Source: Subtercola sp. PAMC28395
GTDB taxonomy: Bacteria; Actinomycetota; Actinomycetes; Actinomycetales; Microbacteriaceae
Assembly: GCF_018889995.1 (NCBI RefSeq)
Contig: NZ_CP076547.1
Span: 1,116,001-1,180,000, forward strand
DNA length: 64,000 bases
Direction of reading: 5' to 3'
Part shown: in pieces, positions 25,855 through 34,755 of the stretch
How the letters are laid out: each line of letters starts with the position of its first letter
Position numbering within the stretch: position 1 is the first letter of the stretch
The notes under the pieces: generated by a model
The model's input: only the letters and a program-made list of their open reading frames with translations
Told to the model about the DNA's origin: nothing
The model's database searches: none
Position numbers and translations under genes: made by a program

Positions 25855-28800
25855 TCACTCCGTTGCGTGTGCCTCACCGTCGGTGTTCATCCTCTGCCCA
25901 GCGGTCGGGCCGGAGGTCAGCGCGAGCACCGGCCCAGGGCGGCGTGCGGGAGCAGCCGCTTCTGCCTGCGCGTCGGCGAACTTCTGATCGCGCCTGGTGC
26001 GCCGGCGCTCGCGGCCGCCCTCGACGATGTTGTAGAGAACCGGCAGAACGATCAGCGTCAGGATCGTCGAGGAGATCAGTCCGCCGATCACGACGATCGC
26101 CAAGGTTTGCGAGATGAACCCGCCGTGCCCGGTAAGGCCGATCGCCATGGGGATGAGGGCGAAAATCGTGGCCAGCGCCGTCATCAGAATGGGCCGGAGC
26201 CTGCGAGACGCACCCTGAACGAGCGCTTCGCGCACGGGCAACCCGCGCGTTCGATACTGGTTCACGAGGTCGACGAGCACGATGGCGTTCGTCACGACGA
26301 TACCGATGAGCATCAGCACGCCGATGATCGATGGCACGCCGAGGGGAATGCCCGAAATCACCTGCAGTGCGATTGCGCCTGTGGCCGCGAACGGCACGGA
26401 GACGAGCAGCAACAGCGGCTGCAGCAGGCTCTTGAACGTCGCGACCATCACGACGTAGACGATCAGGATCGCGACCAGGAGCGCGATACCGAGTTGGCTG
26501 AACGCGTCGCTCTGGCTGGCTGTCGCGCCGCCGAGGCTGGCGGAAGCGCCCGCGGGGAGCGTCGTGTCTGCGACAGCCTTCGATACCTCGGCGCTCGCCG
26601 AGCCGAGGTTGTCGCTCGCCGGAGTCGCCGTGATGGTCGCCGTGCGCAGCCCCTTGCTGGTGGTGATGGTGTCTGGCCCGTTCGTCTGGGCGACCGTGGC
26701 GAGGGAGTCCAGGCGAACCGGGCCCGCAGCAGTGGGGATCTGAAGGGCGGCGAGCTCGGCCTGCGTCGTCGGCGTGGAGTCGCTGGCGATGTAGATCGTG
26801 TACTGGTGGTTCTCGATCACGATCGTGCCCACCGTCTGCGGCTGCATCGCATTCGAGACCAGCGTGCCGACGTCGACTTCACTGAGCCCTGCCTCTGTCG
26901 CCTTTGTCCGGTCGATCGCGATGGCGATGTACGGCCTCGTGGCGGCGAGGTTGCTCGAGCTCTGGGTGATGGAGCCGAGCTTCGAAACCGAGGCGAGCAG
27001 GGCATCCGATGCCGTCTGCAGGTCGGCCTGGTTTGAGGCGGTGACGTCGACGGTGATGTCCGACGAGGCACCGAATCCGCTCGACGCTGCCACAGTGATC
27101 TGGCCCACGTCGGGGATCGCGTTGACGTTGGTTCGCACTGTCGCCTGGAGGTCGTCCTGGTTCACGTTCGGGTCAGTAGTGATCGAGTACGTGATCGAAT
27201 TCGCTCCGCCGCCCGCGAAGGCGTCGCGCAGTGTGCTGCCGCTCGAGCCGATCGAGACCTGGATGGTCTGGATGCCCGCCACGCCCTTGAGCGCAGCCTC
27301 GACCTTCTGGGCCGATGCATCCTGGGTCTGAAGGCTTGACCCGACGGGAACAGTCTGGGTGATGGTCAGTGTGTTCTGGCCGCTGGAGCCGAGGAAGTTC
27401 GTCTTCATGAACGGTAAGAGCGCGATCGTGCCGCCCAAGATGAGCACCGCGACGACAAGGGTCGCGACGGAGTGCTTGAGGGTCCACGCGATCAGGGGCA
27501 GGTACCTGCGCTGCAGCGCGGTGGGCACTTCGTCTTCGATGACGTTCGAGGCTCGGCGAGAGCGGCGTCCCGGCAGCGCGGCACCGGCAACGGCGAGGGT
27601 TTCACGAACGGGGCGACCAGCCACCGTATCGACGGGATCTCCGGGAGAGCCGGAAACGGTAGCGCCGGCTCGTTCAGTGCTTAGCGAGCTAGCAGCCGAA
27701 GCGCTGAGCTCAGCCTGGGTAGCCACTGAACCGGTGGCCTGCGGCGCGGCCTTCGGTGCCTTGACCTTCTTGGGTTTGCGGGAGCTGCCGAGGAACCAGT
27801 ACGCGAGCACGGGCACAATTGTCAGTGCCACGAACAGGGAGGCGAGCAGCGCGATCGTCACCGTGAGGGCGAACGGGCGGAACAGTTCGCCGGTCGTTCC
27901 CTGCACGAACGAGATGGGGAGGAAGACCGCAACGGTCGTGATGGTCGAGGCGGTGATCGCCGTGGCGACCTCGCGCACGGCCTCGATGATGACCTCACTG
28001 CGCCGTGCGCCGTTGATCGGCCCACTTGCTTCGGCCGAGGTCAGGTGTCTCTTGATGTTCTCGATGACCACGATCGAGTCGTCGACCACCCGACCGATGG
28101 CGATCGTCAGTGCGCCGAGGGTCAGGATGTTCAGCGAGTAGTTGGCCGCCTGCAGGCCGATGAACGTGATGAGCACTGAGGTGGGTATCGAGATTGCCGT
28201 GACGATGGTCGACCGCACTGACATGAGGAAGATCAGAATGATCACGACCGCGAAGAACAGCCCGAGCAGACCCTCCGTTGCCAGGGATTCAATGGACTGC
28301 TGGATGAACGGTGCCTGGTCGAACACCACCGTGAAGGTGGCCCCCGGAATGGCCGACTGCAACGAGGGCAGCAGGTTCCGAACGCCCTTGGAGACGTCGA
28401 CGGTGTTGGCGGCGGGGAGCTTCGTGACCGCGATGGTCAGCGCCGGCTCGCCGTTCACCCGTGAGATCGAGGTGACAGGGTTGGAGACGAGTTCGACGGT
28501 CGCGACGTCTCCGATGGTGACAATGGGCGCACCGGCCGTGGCGGCGGCAGCAGCGGCGCTCGCCGAGCCGGCCGAGCCAACGGTGGCCGCGGGCACGGGC
28601 AGCGCCTGGATGTCGGCGACGGTGGTGAGCTTCGAGCCCGCCTGCACAGATAGAGTCTTGCCGTCTTCGGTGAGCGACCCGGCAGGGATGAGTTGGCCGT
28701 TGGTGCCGATCGCTGTCTTGATCGACGACGTGGTGAGCCCGTGGGCGGCGAGCTTCGCCGGGTCGGGCGTGATCGTGACGCGTTTGCCGACGTCGCCGAC

Positions 28801-29322
28801 GAGTTGTGCCGCACGAACACCTGCCACCTGCTCGATGTCGGTGAGGGTGCTGGCGTTGACCTGTGCCGCGAGCGTCTCGGTGTCGCCGCCGGTGACCGCA
28901 ACCTGAATGACCGGCAGATCGCCGATGCTGCCGCTCAGCACCTGCGGGTCGAGGCCGTCGGGCAGGGTCGACTTGATGCGGCTGATCGCCTGGTTCATCT
29001 TCTGCTCGGCGCTGGCCAGGTTGGTGCCGTAGACGAAGGTCGCGTTGATGATCGACAGGTTCGTGCTCGAGGTCGCCGACGTGGTGTCGATTCCCTCGAC
29101 GCCCTGCACCGCCTTCTCGATGGGCGTGCTGAGGTCGTCATTGACCACTTCGGGCGAAGCGCCGGGGTAGTTGGTGATGACTACGAGCTGCGGGAACTCG
29201 ATCGAGGGGATGAGCTCCTGCTTGAGACTGGTGAGTGCCAGGCCGCCGAACACCGCCACGACGATGGTGATGAGGGCGATGAGCGCCCTGTTCTTCATGC
29301 TCAAGACGGCGAGAAAATGCAC
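25855..29322 (-). CDS. RND-superfamily efflux permease (AcrB/HAE1-like)
   Basis: 1155 aa. The N-terminus is typical (SMKNRALIALITIVVAVFGG, then LKQELIPSIEFPQLVVITNYPGASPEVV). Twelve helices are arranged as one plus five in each half, with large extracytoplasmic loops after helices 1 and 7. The proton-relay region is GRVVDDSIVVIENIKRHL in helix 4. A basic, Pro/Ala/Ser-rich cytoplasmic loop of about 90 residues (near 515-605) joins the halves. It should export hydrophobic compounds by proton antiport. No membrane-fusion protein or outer-membrane partner is nearby, as expected for a Gram-positive cell. Confidence 0.93.
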   Translation of the reverse strand: MHFLAVLSMKNRALIALITIVVAVFGGLALTSLKQELIPSIEFPQLVVITNYPGASPEVVNDDLSTPIEKAVQGVEGIDTTSATSSTNLSIINATFVYGTNLASAEQKMNQAISRIKSTLPDGLDPQVLSGSIGDLPVIQVAVTGGDTETLAAQVNASTLTDIEQVAGVRAAQLVGDVGKRVTITPDPAKLAAHGLTTSSIKTAIGTNGQLIPAGSLTEDGKTLSVQAGSKLTTVADIQALPVPAATVGSAGSASAAAAAATAGAPIVTIGDVATVELVSNPVTSISRVNGEPALTIAVTKLPAANTVDVSKGVRNLLPSLQSAIPGATFTVVFDQAPFIQQSIESLATEGLLGLFFAVVIILIFLMSVRSTIVTAISIPTSVLITFIGLQAANYSLNILTLGALTIAIGRVVDDSIVVIENIKRHLTSAEASGPINGARRSEVIIEAVREVATAITASTITTVAVFLPISFVQGTTGELFRPFALTVTIALLASLFVALTIVPVLAYWFLGSSRKPKKVKAPKAAPQATGSVATQAELSASAASSLSTERAGATVSGSPGDPVDTVAGRPVRETLAVAGAALPGRRSRRASNVIEDEVPTALQRRYLPLIAWTLKHSVATLVVAVLILGGTIALLPFMKTNFLGSSGQNTLTITQTVPVGSSLQTQDASAQKVEAALKGVAGIQTIQVSIGSSGSTLRDAFAGGGANSITYSITTDPNVNQDDLQATVRTNVNAIPDVGQITVAASSGFGASSDITVDVTASNQADLQTASDALLASVSKLGSITQSSSNLAATRPYIAIAIDRTKATEAGLSEVDVGTLVSNAMQPQTVGTIVIENHQYTIYIASDSTPTTQAELAALQIPTAAGPVRLDSLATVAQTNGPDTITTSKGLRTATITATPASDNLGSASAEVSKAVADTTLPAGASASLGGATASQSDAFSQLGIALLVAILIVYVVMVATFKSLLQPLLLLVSVPFAATGAIALQVISGIPLGVPSIIGVLMLIGIVVTNAIVLVDLVNQYRTRGLPVREALVQGASRRLRPILMTALATIFALIPMAIGLTGHGGFISQTLAIVVIGGLISSTILTLIVLPVLYNIVEGGRERRRTRRDQKFADAQAEAAAPARRPGPVLALTSGPTAGQRMNTDGEAHATE

Positions 29323-29578
29323 GATGCTCTTTCGTGACGAGCAGCGCTCACGACCATCGGTGCGACCGGTGGCCTGCTGGATGTGAGAGCCGCAGGGAGA
29401 ATGCTGGGGGGCTTGCTGCGGTGCTGGGAAAAGCTGTGTACGAAAAGTGTCTCACCTTCGCGGCGCCAACCGCTGACAGGGGGCTGATGGTCGGTAATTC
29501 GGGCGTAGCGTTGGAGGTGGAGACGCCGTGAGCCGGCGAGTTCCGGCCCACACCACCGTCTTGTGAAAGGACGCGACC

Positions 29579-30532
29579 ATGACCCGCATCGGCACCAGTG
29601 ACCTCAATGTCTTCCCTCTTGCCCTCGGAGGAAACGTCTTCGGATGGACGGCCGACGCCGCCACCTCGTTCGACATCCTCGACGCCTACGCTGCAGGCGG
29701 CGGCAACTTCATCGACACGGCCGATTCCTACTCGGCGTGGGTGCCGGGCAACAGCGGTGGTGAGGCGGAGACGATCATCGGCGAGTGGATGACCGCCAGA
29801 GGCAACCACGACCAGATCGTCGTCGCAACCAAGGTGAGCCAGCACCCCGACTTTCCGGGATTGAAGGCCGCGAACATCCGTGCCGCAGCCCACGCGTCAC
29901 TGGGTCGGCTCGGTGTCGACACCATCGACCTCTACTTCGCACACTTCGACGACGCTGACACTCCCCTCGAGGAGTCGGCTGAGGCATTCGACGCCCTGGT
30001 GAAGGAGGGTTCCGTGCGCTACATCGCCCTCTCGAACTACACCGCCGAGCGCGTCCAGGAGTGGCTCGACATCGCCGACGCGAACGGATTCGTACGGCCG
30101 GTCGCGCTGCAGCCGCACTACAACCTCGTGCACCGCAACACCTTCGAAGACACCCTGGCCCCGCTGGCCGAGCGGGAGAGCCTGGGTGTTGTTCCCTATT
30201 ACTCCCTCGCGAGTGGGTTTCTCACCGGCAAGTACCGCTCACCCGAAGATGCAACCGGGCCGGGCCTGAGCCCCCGCGCCGGCGGGGCGGCGAAGTTCGC
30301 TGTGCCGGCCGGGCTTGCCATCATCGACGAGCTCGAGAAGATCGGCGAAGCACACGGTGCCAGCATCACCACGACGGCCCTCGCGTGGCTGCTGGCGAAG
30401 CAGACGGTCGTGGCCGCGATTGCCAGCGCGAGCACCCCCGCGCAGGTGCCAGACCTTCTGGCCGTCGCATCCGTCACGCTCACCCCCGACGAGGTCGCCA
30501 CCCTAGACGCCGTCTCCGCCTGGAAGCCCTGA
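29579..30532 (+). CDS. aldo/keto reductase
   Basis: 317 aa with AAAGGA eight bases before the ATG. The NADPH-dependent TIM barrel has its catalytic tetrad visible: Asp and Tyr in DTADSYSAW, Lys in IVVATKVSQ and His in LYFAHFDDADTP. VRYIALSNYTAERV and GVVPYYSLASGFLTGKY are typical of the AKR11/12-like group. The physiological carbonyl substrate is unknown. It is divergent from the RND exporter and convergent with the SorC-type regulator. Confidence 0.93.
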   Translation: MTRIGTSDLNVFPLALGGNVFGWTADAATSFDILDAYAAGGGNFIDTADSYSAWVPGNSGGEAETIIGEWMTARGNHDQIVVATKVSQHPDFPGLKAANIRAAAHASLGRLGVDTIDLYFAHFDDADTPLEESAEAFDALVKEGSVRYIALSNYTAERVQEWLDIADANGFVRPVALQPHYNLVHRNTFEDTLAPLAERESLGVVPYYSLASGFLTGKYRSPEDATGPGLSPRAGGAAKFAVPAGLAIIDELEKIGEAHGASITTTALAWLLAKQTVVAAIASASTPAQVPDLLAVASVTLTPDEVATLDAVSAWKP

Positions 30533-30629
30533 CCCTCCACCGTCGGCTGGTTGAGTACGACGAAGGCCGAGTCGGAACCGGTTCAGCTCGTGTTTCGACC
30601 CGCGACTGCGTCACCACCCAAAGAGATCG

Positions 30630-30662
30630 GTGGAAAGCGGCGGCGTGTACGTCGCTTTCCAC
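30630..30662. terminator. convergent hairpin terminator
   Basis: GTGGAAAGCGGCG and CGTCGCTTTCCAC form a 13-bp stem with one mismatch and a 7-nt loop. It lies between the convergent aldo/keto reductase and SorC-type regulator genes. There is no clear T-run. Confidence 0.6.
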
Positions 30663-30764
30663 GTTCCCGGGGATCAACGAGGCTCGCGCACCGTTCTCCC
30701 GGTTGCTCGCCGCAGAGGCGGCGGCGAGCCGATCAATACAGCTATCGACGAGGCGACGGTGCGC

Positions 30765-31742
30765 TCACTCCTCCAGGAGTGTGTGCACCGTAGCCTCGTC
30801 GACGATCAGGTCGGTGATGAGGTGGGCCGCCAGGGCGCCACGCAGGGCGGGCATCCGCGACTTGCCTGACACCACGCAAACGCGCCGCGACACCTTCGCC
30901 AACTGGTCCAGGGGCGGGCCGCTCGATCGCGCGTTCATCGGCACGTCGGCAGACGAGCCATCGGCCCGGTAGAACACCGTCGCGACGTCGCCGATGACGT
31001 GCGAGGCGCGCAGACTCTGAAAGTCGCTCTCGTCGAGATACCCACTGGTGTAGACATGGCCCGGCACCTCGGAGTTCGGGGTCCCGAGGCCGAAGAGTGC
31101 AACATCCATTCGCTTCTGAATGTCGAGAACGCGACGGATGCTGCGCTCACGCCAGAGCACCTGTTTGGTCGCAGGGTCGTCGAAGAACGCCGGCACAGGG
31201 AACTGCTGCACGTAGGCGCCATAGGCCGTGCCGAAGCGGCTCATGATCTCGCTGGCATACACGATGCCCGTCGTGCGGGTGTTTGCCGCACCGTTCAGCT
31301 GCACGATCTGCGAGTTGTGCGTGACTTTGGTCTGCAGGTGTCGGCTGACGGCGCTCATCGTGCTGCCCCAGGCGATACCCATGGTCATGTTCGAGTCGAA
31401 GAACTGGTTGAGGATGCGCGCGGCCGACATTGCGACCCGTTCCAGGCGGTCGACCTCGCTTGCCGAGTCGGGCACTGGTACGACGTGAACCGTGACGTGG
31501 TGCTTCTCCTGCACGCGCTGCAGGGCAGTCGAGACGCGCTCGGCCGGCGTCTTCACCTGGATCTCAACCAGGCCCGCTTCACGGGCGTAGCTGATCAGGC
31601 GCGAGACGGATGATCGTGAGGTGTGCAGCTCGCTGGCGATCGCCTCCATCGTCAGATCCTGCATGTAGTAGAGGTGGGCCGCACGGAGCGCATCCCTCAT
31701 GCGCTCATTGGCGACCGGATGCTCGGCTACGGGTGCCTTCAT
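30765..31742 (-). CDS. SorC/DeoR-type sugar-binding transcriptional regulator
   Basis: 325 aa. N-terminal helix-turn-helix at about 25-65 (YYMQDLTMEAIASELHTSRS, then SVSRLISYAREAGLVEI). A SorC effector domain follows: GIAWGSTMSAVSRHL, QIVQLNGAANTRTTG and VFYRADGS. Such proteins bind phosphorylated sugars or polyols. It is transcribed away from glpD-glpF-glpK, and four matching palindromes lie in that region. It is therefore the likely glycerol-operon regulator, with glycerol-3-phosphate as a reasonable but unproven effector. Confidence 0.9.
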   Translation of the reverse strand: MKAPVAEHPVANERMRDALRAAHLYYMQDLTMEAIASELHTSRSSVSRLISYAREAGLVEIQVKTPAERVSTALQRVQEKHHVTVHVVPVPDSASEVDRLERVAMSAARILNQFFDSNMTMGIAWGSTMSAVSRHLQTKVTHNSQIVQLNGAANTRTTGIVYASEIMSRFGTAYGAYVQQFPVPAFFDDPATKQVLWRERSIRRVLDIQKRMDVALFGLGTPNSEVPGHVYTSGYLDESDFQSLRASHVIGDVATVFYRADGSSADVPMNARSSGPPLDQLAKVSRRVCVVSGKSRMPALRGALAAHLITDLIVDEATVHTLLEE

Positions 31743-31863
31743 AACACGCCGCCCTTCTTGTCATCTGAGTTTCGTGGTTCCCGGCCGCAGGCTCCGGAAA
31801 GCTTCGACCGGGGGGCGCATTCTGTGACGCAACGGTGCGTACTGAGCTATTGAACACACACTC

Positions 31864-31877
31864 TGCACGTATGTGCA
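31864..31877. promoter_or_regulatory. glp operator O1
   Basis: TGCACGTATGTGCA is an inverted repeat (TGCAC, N4, GTGCA) about 95 bp before glpD in the gap shared with the divergent SorC-type regulator. It differs from O3 at 33780 by one base. Confidence 0.7.
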
Positions 31878-31929
31878 AGTAGCTTGACCAAACGTGTCGA
31901 AGTTCCCAGTATGGAATCAGTCACGCGGA

Positions 31930-31943
31930 TTGCACGGGTGCAA
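31930..31943. promoter_or_regulatory. glp operator O2
   Basis: TTGCACGGGTGCAA is a perfect 6-bp inverted repeat with a 2-bp spacer, 29 bp before the glpD start. It has the same GCAC/GTGC core as O1 but tighter spacing. Confidence 0.65.
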
Positions 31944-31972
31944 CCTGGGACCTACACGAAGGCGAGTACACA

Positions 31973-33754
31973 GTGACTGACAACAACGCGAGTGACAACT
32001 CATCGGCACATTCTCCGGCCCCTGCTCTGCGCAGCGACGTGCAGGCGATCATCGATCGACCCTCGACGCAGGTGCTGATCATCGGCGGCGGCATCAACGG
32101 CGTCGGCACCTTCCGTGACCTGGCCCTGCAAGGCGTTGACGTCATACTCATCGAGCGAAGCGACTTCGTCTCGGGGGCATCGGCGGCCTCGAGCCACATG
32201 ATCCACGGTGGCGTGCGCTATCTCGAGAACGGCGAATTCCGCCTGGTTCGCGAGTCCGTGCAGGAACGCAACCGGCTCATGCGCCTCGCACCCCACTACG
32301 TGAAACCGCTGCCCACGACCATCCCGATCTTCTCGACGTTCTCGGGGATTCTCTCTGCACCGCTGCGACTGCTCACGCACAAGCAGGGTGGAAAAGCTAA
32401 AGAGCGCGGCGCACTTCTGATCAAGGTCGGCCTGACTGGCTACGACTCCTTCTCGCGCGACGGAGGCTCTGTGCCCCGCCACGAGTTCAAGGGTCACAAG
32501 AAGTCGATGCAGAAGTTCCCGAAACTGCGTGACTCGGTCAAGTACACCGCCCGCTATTTCGATGCTGCCGTGGAGAACCCTGAGCGGCTCGCACTCGACA
32601 TCATCGGCGACGGTCGAGCCGCTGCAACAGGCGGTACTGCACAGGCTCGCAGCGTGAACTACGTCGAGGCGATCGGTGACTCCGAAGGCGGCGTGCTTAT
32701 TCGCGACACCGTCAGCGGCCGCGAATTCAGCGTGAACGCCGACGTCATCGTCAACACCTCCGGCCCCTGGACCGACCTGACGAACAAGGCCCTGGGCAAG
32801 GCGACCTCGTACATGGGCGGAACAAAGGGCTCGCACATCGTGCTCGACAACCCCGAGCTCTACACGGCCTGCGCAGGCGGTGAGATCTTCTTCGAGAACA
32901 ATGACGGCCGCATCGTGCTGATCTACCCGCTCAACGGTCGCGTTCTGGTCGGCACCACCGATATCGACGCAGACCCCAGCGAGCCGAGTGTCTGCACGGA
33001 AGAAGAAGTCGACTACTTCTTTGAACTGGTTTCGCACGTTTTCCCAACCATTCCGGTCGACCGTTCGCAGATCGTCTTCCGGTATTCGGGCATCCGCCCA
33101 CTGCCGAAGCATGACGACACGGCACCAGGCTTCGTCTCCCGCGATTACCGCATCGAGCAGACCGTCTTCGCCGGCGACAAGAAGACACCGGTGCTCAGTC
33201 TCGTCGGCGGAAAATGGACGACCTGGCGGGCACTCAGCGAACACCTCACGAACGAGGCTCTCGCGCTGCTGAAGAAGTCACGCACCGTGAGCACCGAAGA
33301 CCTGAAGATCGGTGGCGGGGTCGGCTTCCCGGCTACGCCCGCCGCAACGAAGGCCTGGATCGCGGAGCATTCCGCCGGGCTCAGCCCGGAGCGTACGGCC
33401 CAGCTGCTGAAGCGTTACGGAACCAAGGCATCGGCTGTGATCGCGCACATCGCGGAACACCCTGACGACGCCCCTCTGACCTCCCTGCCGGAGTACACCA
33501 CGGCAGAGATCGACTACCTCGTGCAAGCGGAGTACGTCGTTCACCTCACCGATGTGGTGCTGCGCAGAACAATCGTGGCATTCGTCGGTGGCCTGACTCA
33601 GCCCGTCTTCGACGAACTGAGTGCGTTGATCGGCAAGCAGCTCGGGTGGTCGGCAAGCCAGCTGGCCTCTGAGCGCTCGCTCGCGGTGGAGAACCTCGTG
33701 TTCTTCCACGGGCTCAGCCTGACGGCCCCGGCCGTCGTGCCTGCCCAGTTGTAA
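31973..33754 (+). CDS. glpD: glycerol-3-phosphate dehydrogenase (FAD-dependent)
   Basis: 593 aa from a GTG at 31973. It oxidises glycerol-3-phosphate to dihydroxyacetone phosphate at the membrane and feeds electrons to quinone. The FAD-binding Rossmann motif is VLIIGGGINGVGTFRDLALQ near residue 35. GlpD signatures include ERSDFVSGASAASSHMIHGG, VRYLENGEFRLVRE and VLVGTTDIDADPSEP. The C-terminal DAO domain ends with VENLVFFHGLSL. It is the first gene of glpD-glpF-glpK, diverges from the SorC-type regulator, and has operators O1 and O2 upstream. Confidence 0.96.
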   Translation: MTDNNASDNSSAHSPAPALRSDVQAIIDRPSTQVLIIGGGINGVGTFRDLALQGVDVILIERSDFVSGASAASSHMIHGGVRYLENGEFRLVRESVQERNRLMRLAPHYVKPLPTTIPIFSTFSGILSAPLRLLTHKQGGKAKERGALLIKVGLTGYDSFSRDGGSVPRHEFKGHKKSMQKFPKLRDSVKYTARYFDAAVENPERLALDIIGDGRAAATGGTAQARSVNYVEAIGDSEGGVLIRDTVSGREFSVNADVIVNTSGPWTDLTNKALGKATSYMGGTKGSHIVLDNPELYTACAGGEIFFENNDGRIVLIYPLNGRVLVGTTDIDADPSEPSVCTEEEVDYFFELVSHVFPTIPVDRSQIVFRYSGIRPLPKHDDTAPGFVSRDYRIEQTVFAGDKKTPVLSLVGGKWTTWRALSEHLTNEALALLKKSRTVSTEDLKIGGGVGFPATPAATKAWIAEHSAGLSPERTAQLLKRYGTKASAVIAHIAEHPDDAPLTSLPEYTTAEIDYLVQAEYVVHLTDVVLRRTIVAFVGGLTQPVFDELSALIGKQLGWSASQLASERSLAVENLVFFHGLSLTAPAVVPAQL

Positions 33755-33779
33755 TGGGTTCGCCAAGCTGAAAGAAACC

Positions 33780-33793
33780 TGCACGGATGTGCA
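33780..33793. promoter_or_regulatory. glp operator O3
   Basis: TGCACGGATGTGCA lies 26 bp after the glpD stop and matches O1 at 13 of 14 positions. Its position suggests that glpF-glpK has a second, co-regulated promoter. Confidence 0.7.
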
Positions 33794-33846
33794 CCAGAAC
33801 GCCTTGTTGACGGGGCGCGAGCAGGACTAGGTTTCATTCTGGTTCC

Positions 33847-33861
33847 GCACGTGAAACGTGC
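33847..33861. promoter_or_regulatory. glp operator O4
   Basis: GCACGTGAAACGTGC has 6-bp arms and a 3-bp spacer. It lies 52 bp before the glpF start and 67 bp centre-to-centre from O3, close to the 66-bp spacing of O1 and O2. Confidence 0.65.
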
Positions 33862-33913
33862 AAACGAGGTTCATCAATAACCGCAGCATCGGTGCTGCAA
33901 AAGGAAGGTCAAC

Positions 33914-34684
33914 GTGGACGGTTTAGGTATTGATTTCGTTTCGGAGCTGGTGGGCACGGCCCTGCTTGTGCTCCTTGGTACTGGAGTCGTGGCGAACGTA
34001 GCCCTGACCAAGAACAAGGGCTTCAACGGCGGCTTCCTCATGGTGAACATCGGCTGGGGCCTCGCGGTCTTCGCGGGTGTCATCGTCTCGTATGCCTCAG
34101 GTGCGCACCTGAACCCGGCCGTGACACTCGGGCTCTGGGCATCCGGCGCCAAAGAGTTCGGCCAGGGTGTTCCTGTCGACTTCCTGTCGATCATCACGTA
34201 CATCGGAGCGCAGTTGCTCGGTGCCATCATCGGTGCCGTCTTCACCTGGCTTGCCTACAAGCAGCACTTCGACGAGGAGCCAGAACCGGCCAACAAGCTC
34301 GGTGTCTTCTCGACGGGCCCCGCGATCCGCTCCTACGGCTGGAACGTCATCACGGAGATCATCGGCACCTTCGTGCTGGTCTTCGTTGTCATCGGCTTCG
34401 GTCGCCAGCCTGCCGGCGGCGGACTCGCAGCTCTTGGAGCTCTCCCCGTAGCCCTGCTGGTCATCGGTATCGGCGCCTCCCTCGGTGGCCCGACCGGCTA
34501 CGCCATCAACCCTGCTCGTGACCTCGGCCCGCGCATAGCGCACGCCCTGCTGCCCATCAAGGGCAAGGGTGGCTCTGACTGGTCGTACTCCTGGGTGCCG
34601 GTTGTCGGCCCGATCATCGGTGGTGTGATTGCCGGTCTCGTATCGAGCCCGCTGCTGCCGTTGCTGCCGGGCTTCCCGAAATAG
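33914..34684 (+). CDS. glpF: glycerol uptake facilitator (MIP/aquaporin family)
   Basis: 256 aa from a GTG with AAAGGAAGG upstream. It is a six-helix channel with both half-helix motifs intact: HLNPAV after helix 2 and AINPARD after helix 5. The Asp following the second NPAR is the aquaglyceroporin hallmark. GFNGGFLMVNIGWGLAVFAG and GTFVLVFVVIGFG are typical helix segments. It should let glycerol diffuse in for capture by GlpK. It lies between glpD and glpK on the same strand, with operators O3 and O4 in its own upstream gap. Confidence 0.96.
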   Translation: MDGLGIDFVSELVGTALLVLLGTGVVANVALTKNKGFNGGFLMVNIGWGLAVFAGVIVSYASGAHLNPAVTLGLWASGAKEFGQGVPVDFLSIITYIGAQLLGAIIGAVFTWLAYKQHFDEEPEPANKLGVFSTGPAIRSYGWNVITEIIGTFVLVFVVIGFGRQPAGGGLAALGALPVALLVIGIGASLGGPTGYAINPARDLGPRIAHALLPIKGKGGSDWSYSWVPVVGPIIGGVIAGLVSSPLLPLLPGFPK

Positions 34685-34755
34685 CCGGTATCGCCGCCTC
34701 ACAGCGGCCACACGCACTACCCCGCTTCATGAACTGACAAAGGAGTTTCACAACA

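Noticed and set aside
30540..30600. Possible degenerate copy of a GGTTGAGTA...TCGAAAC-type intergenic repeat
   Set aside because: Only the ends resemble that pattern and no second copy was found in the window, so it is not listed as a repeat.
31743..31972. Riboswitch or GlpP-type antiterminator in the glpD leader
   Set aside because: No terminator/antiterminator pair or known riboswitch core is visible. The palindromes look like protein-binding operators.
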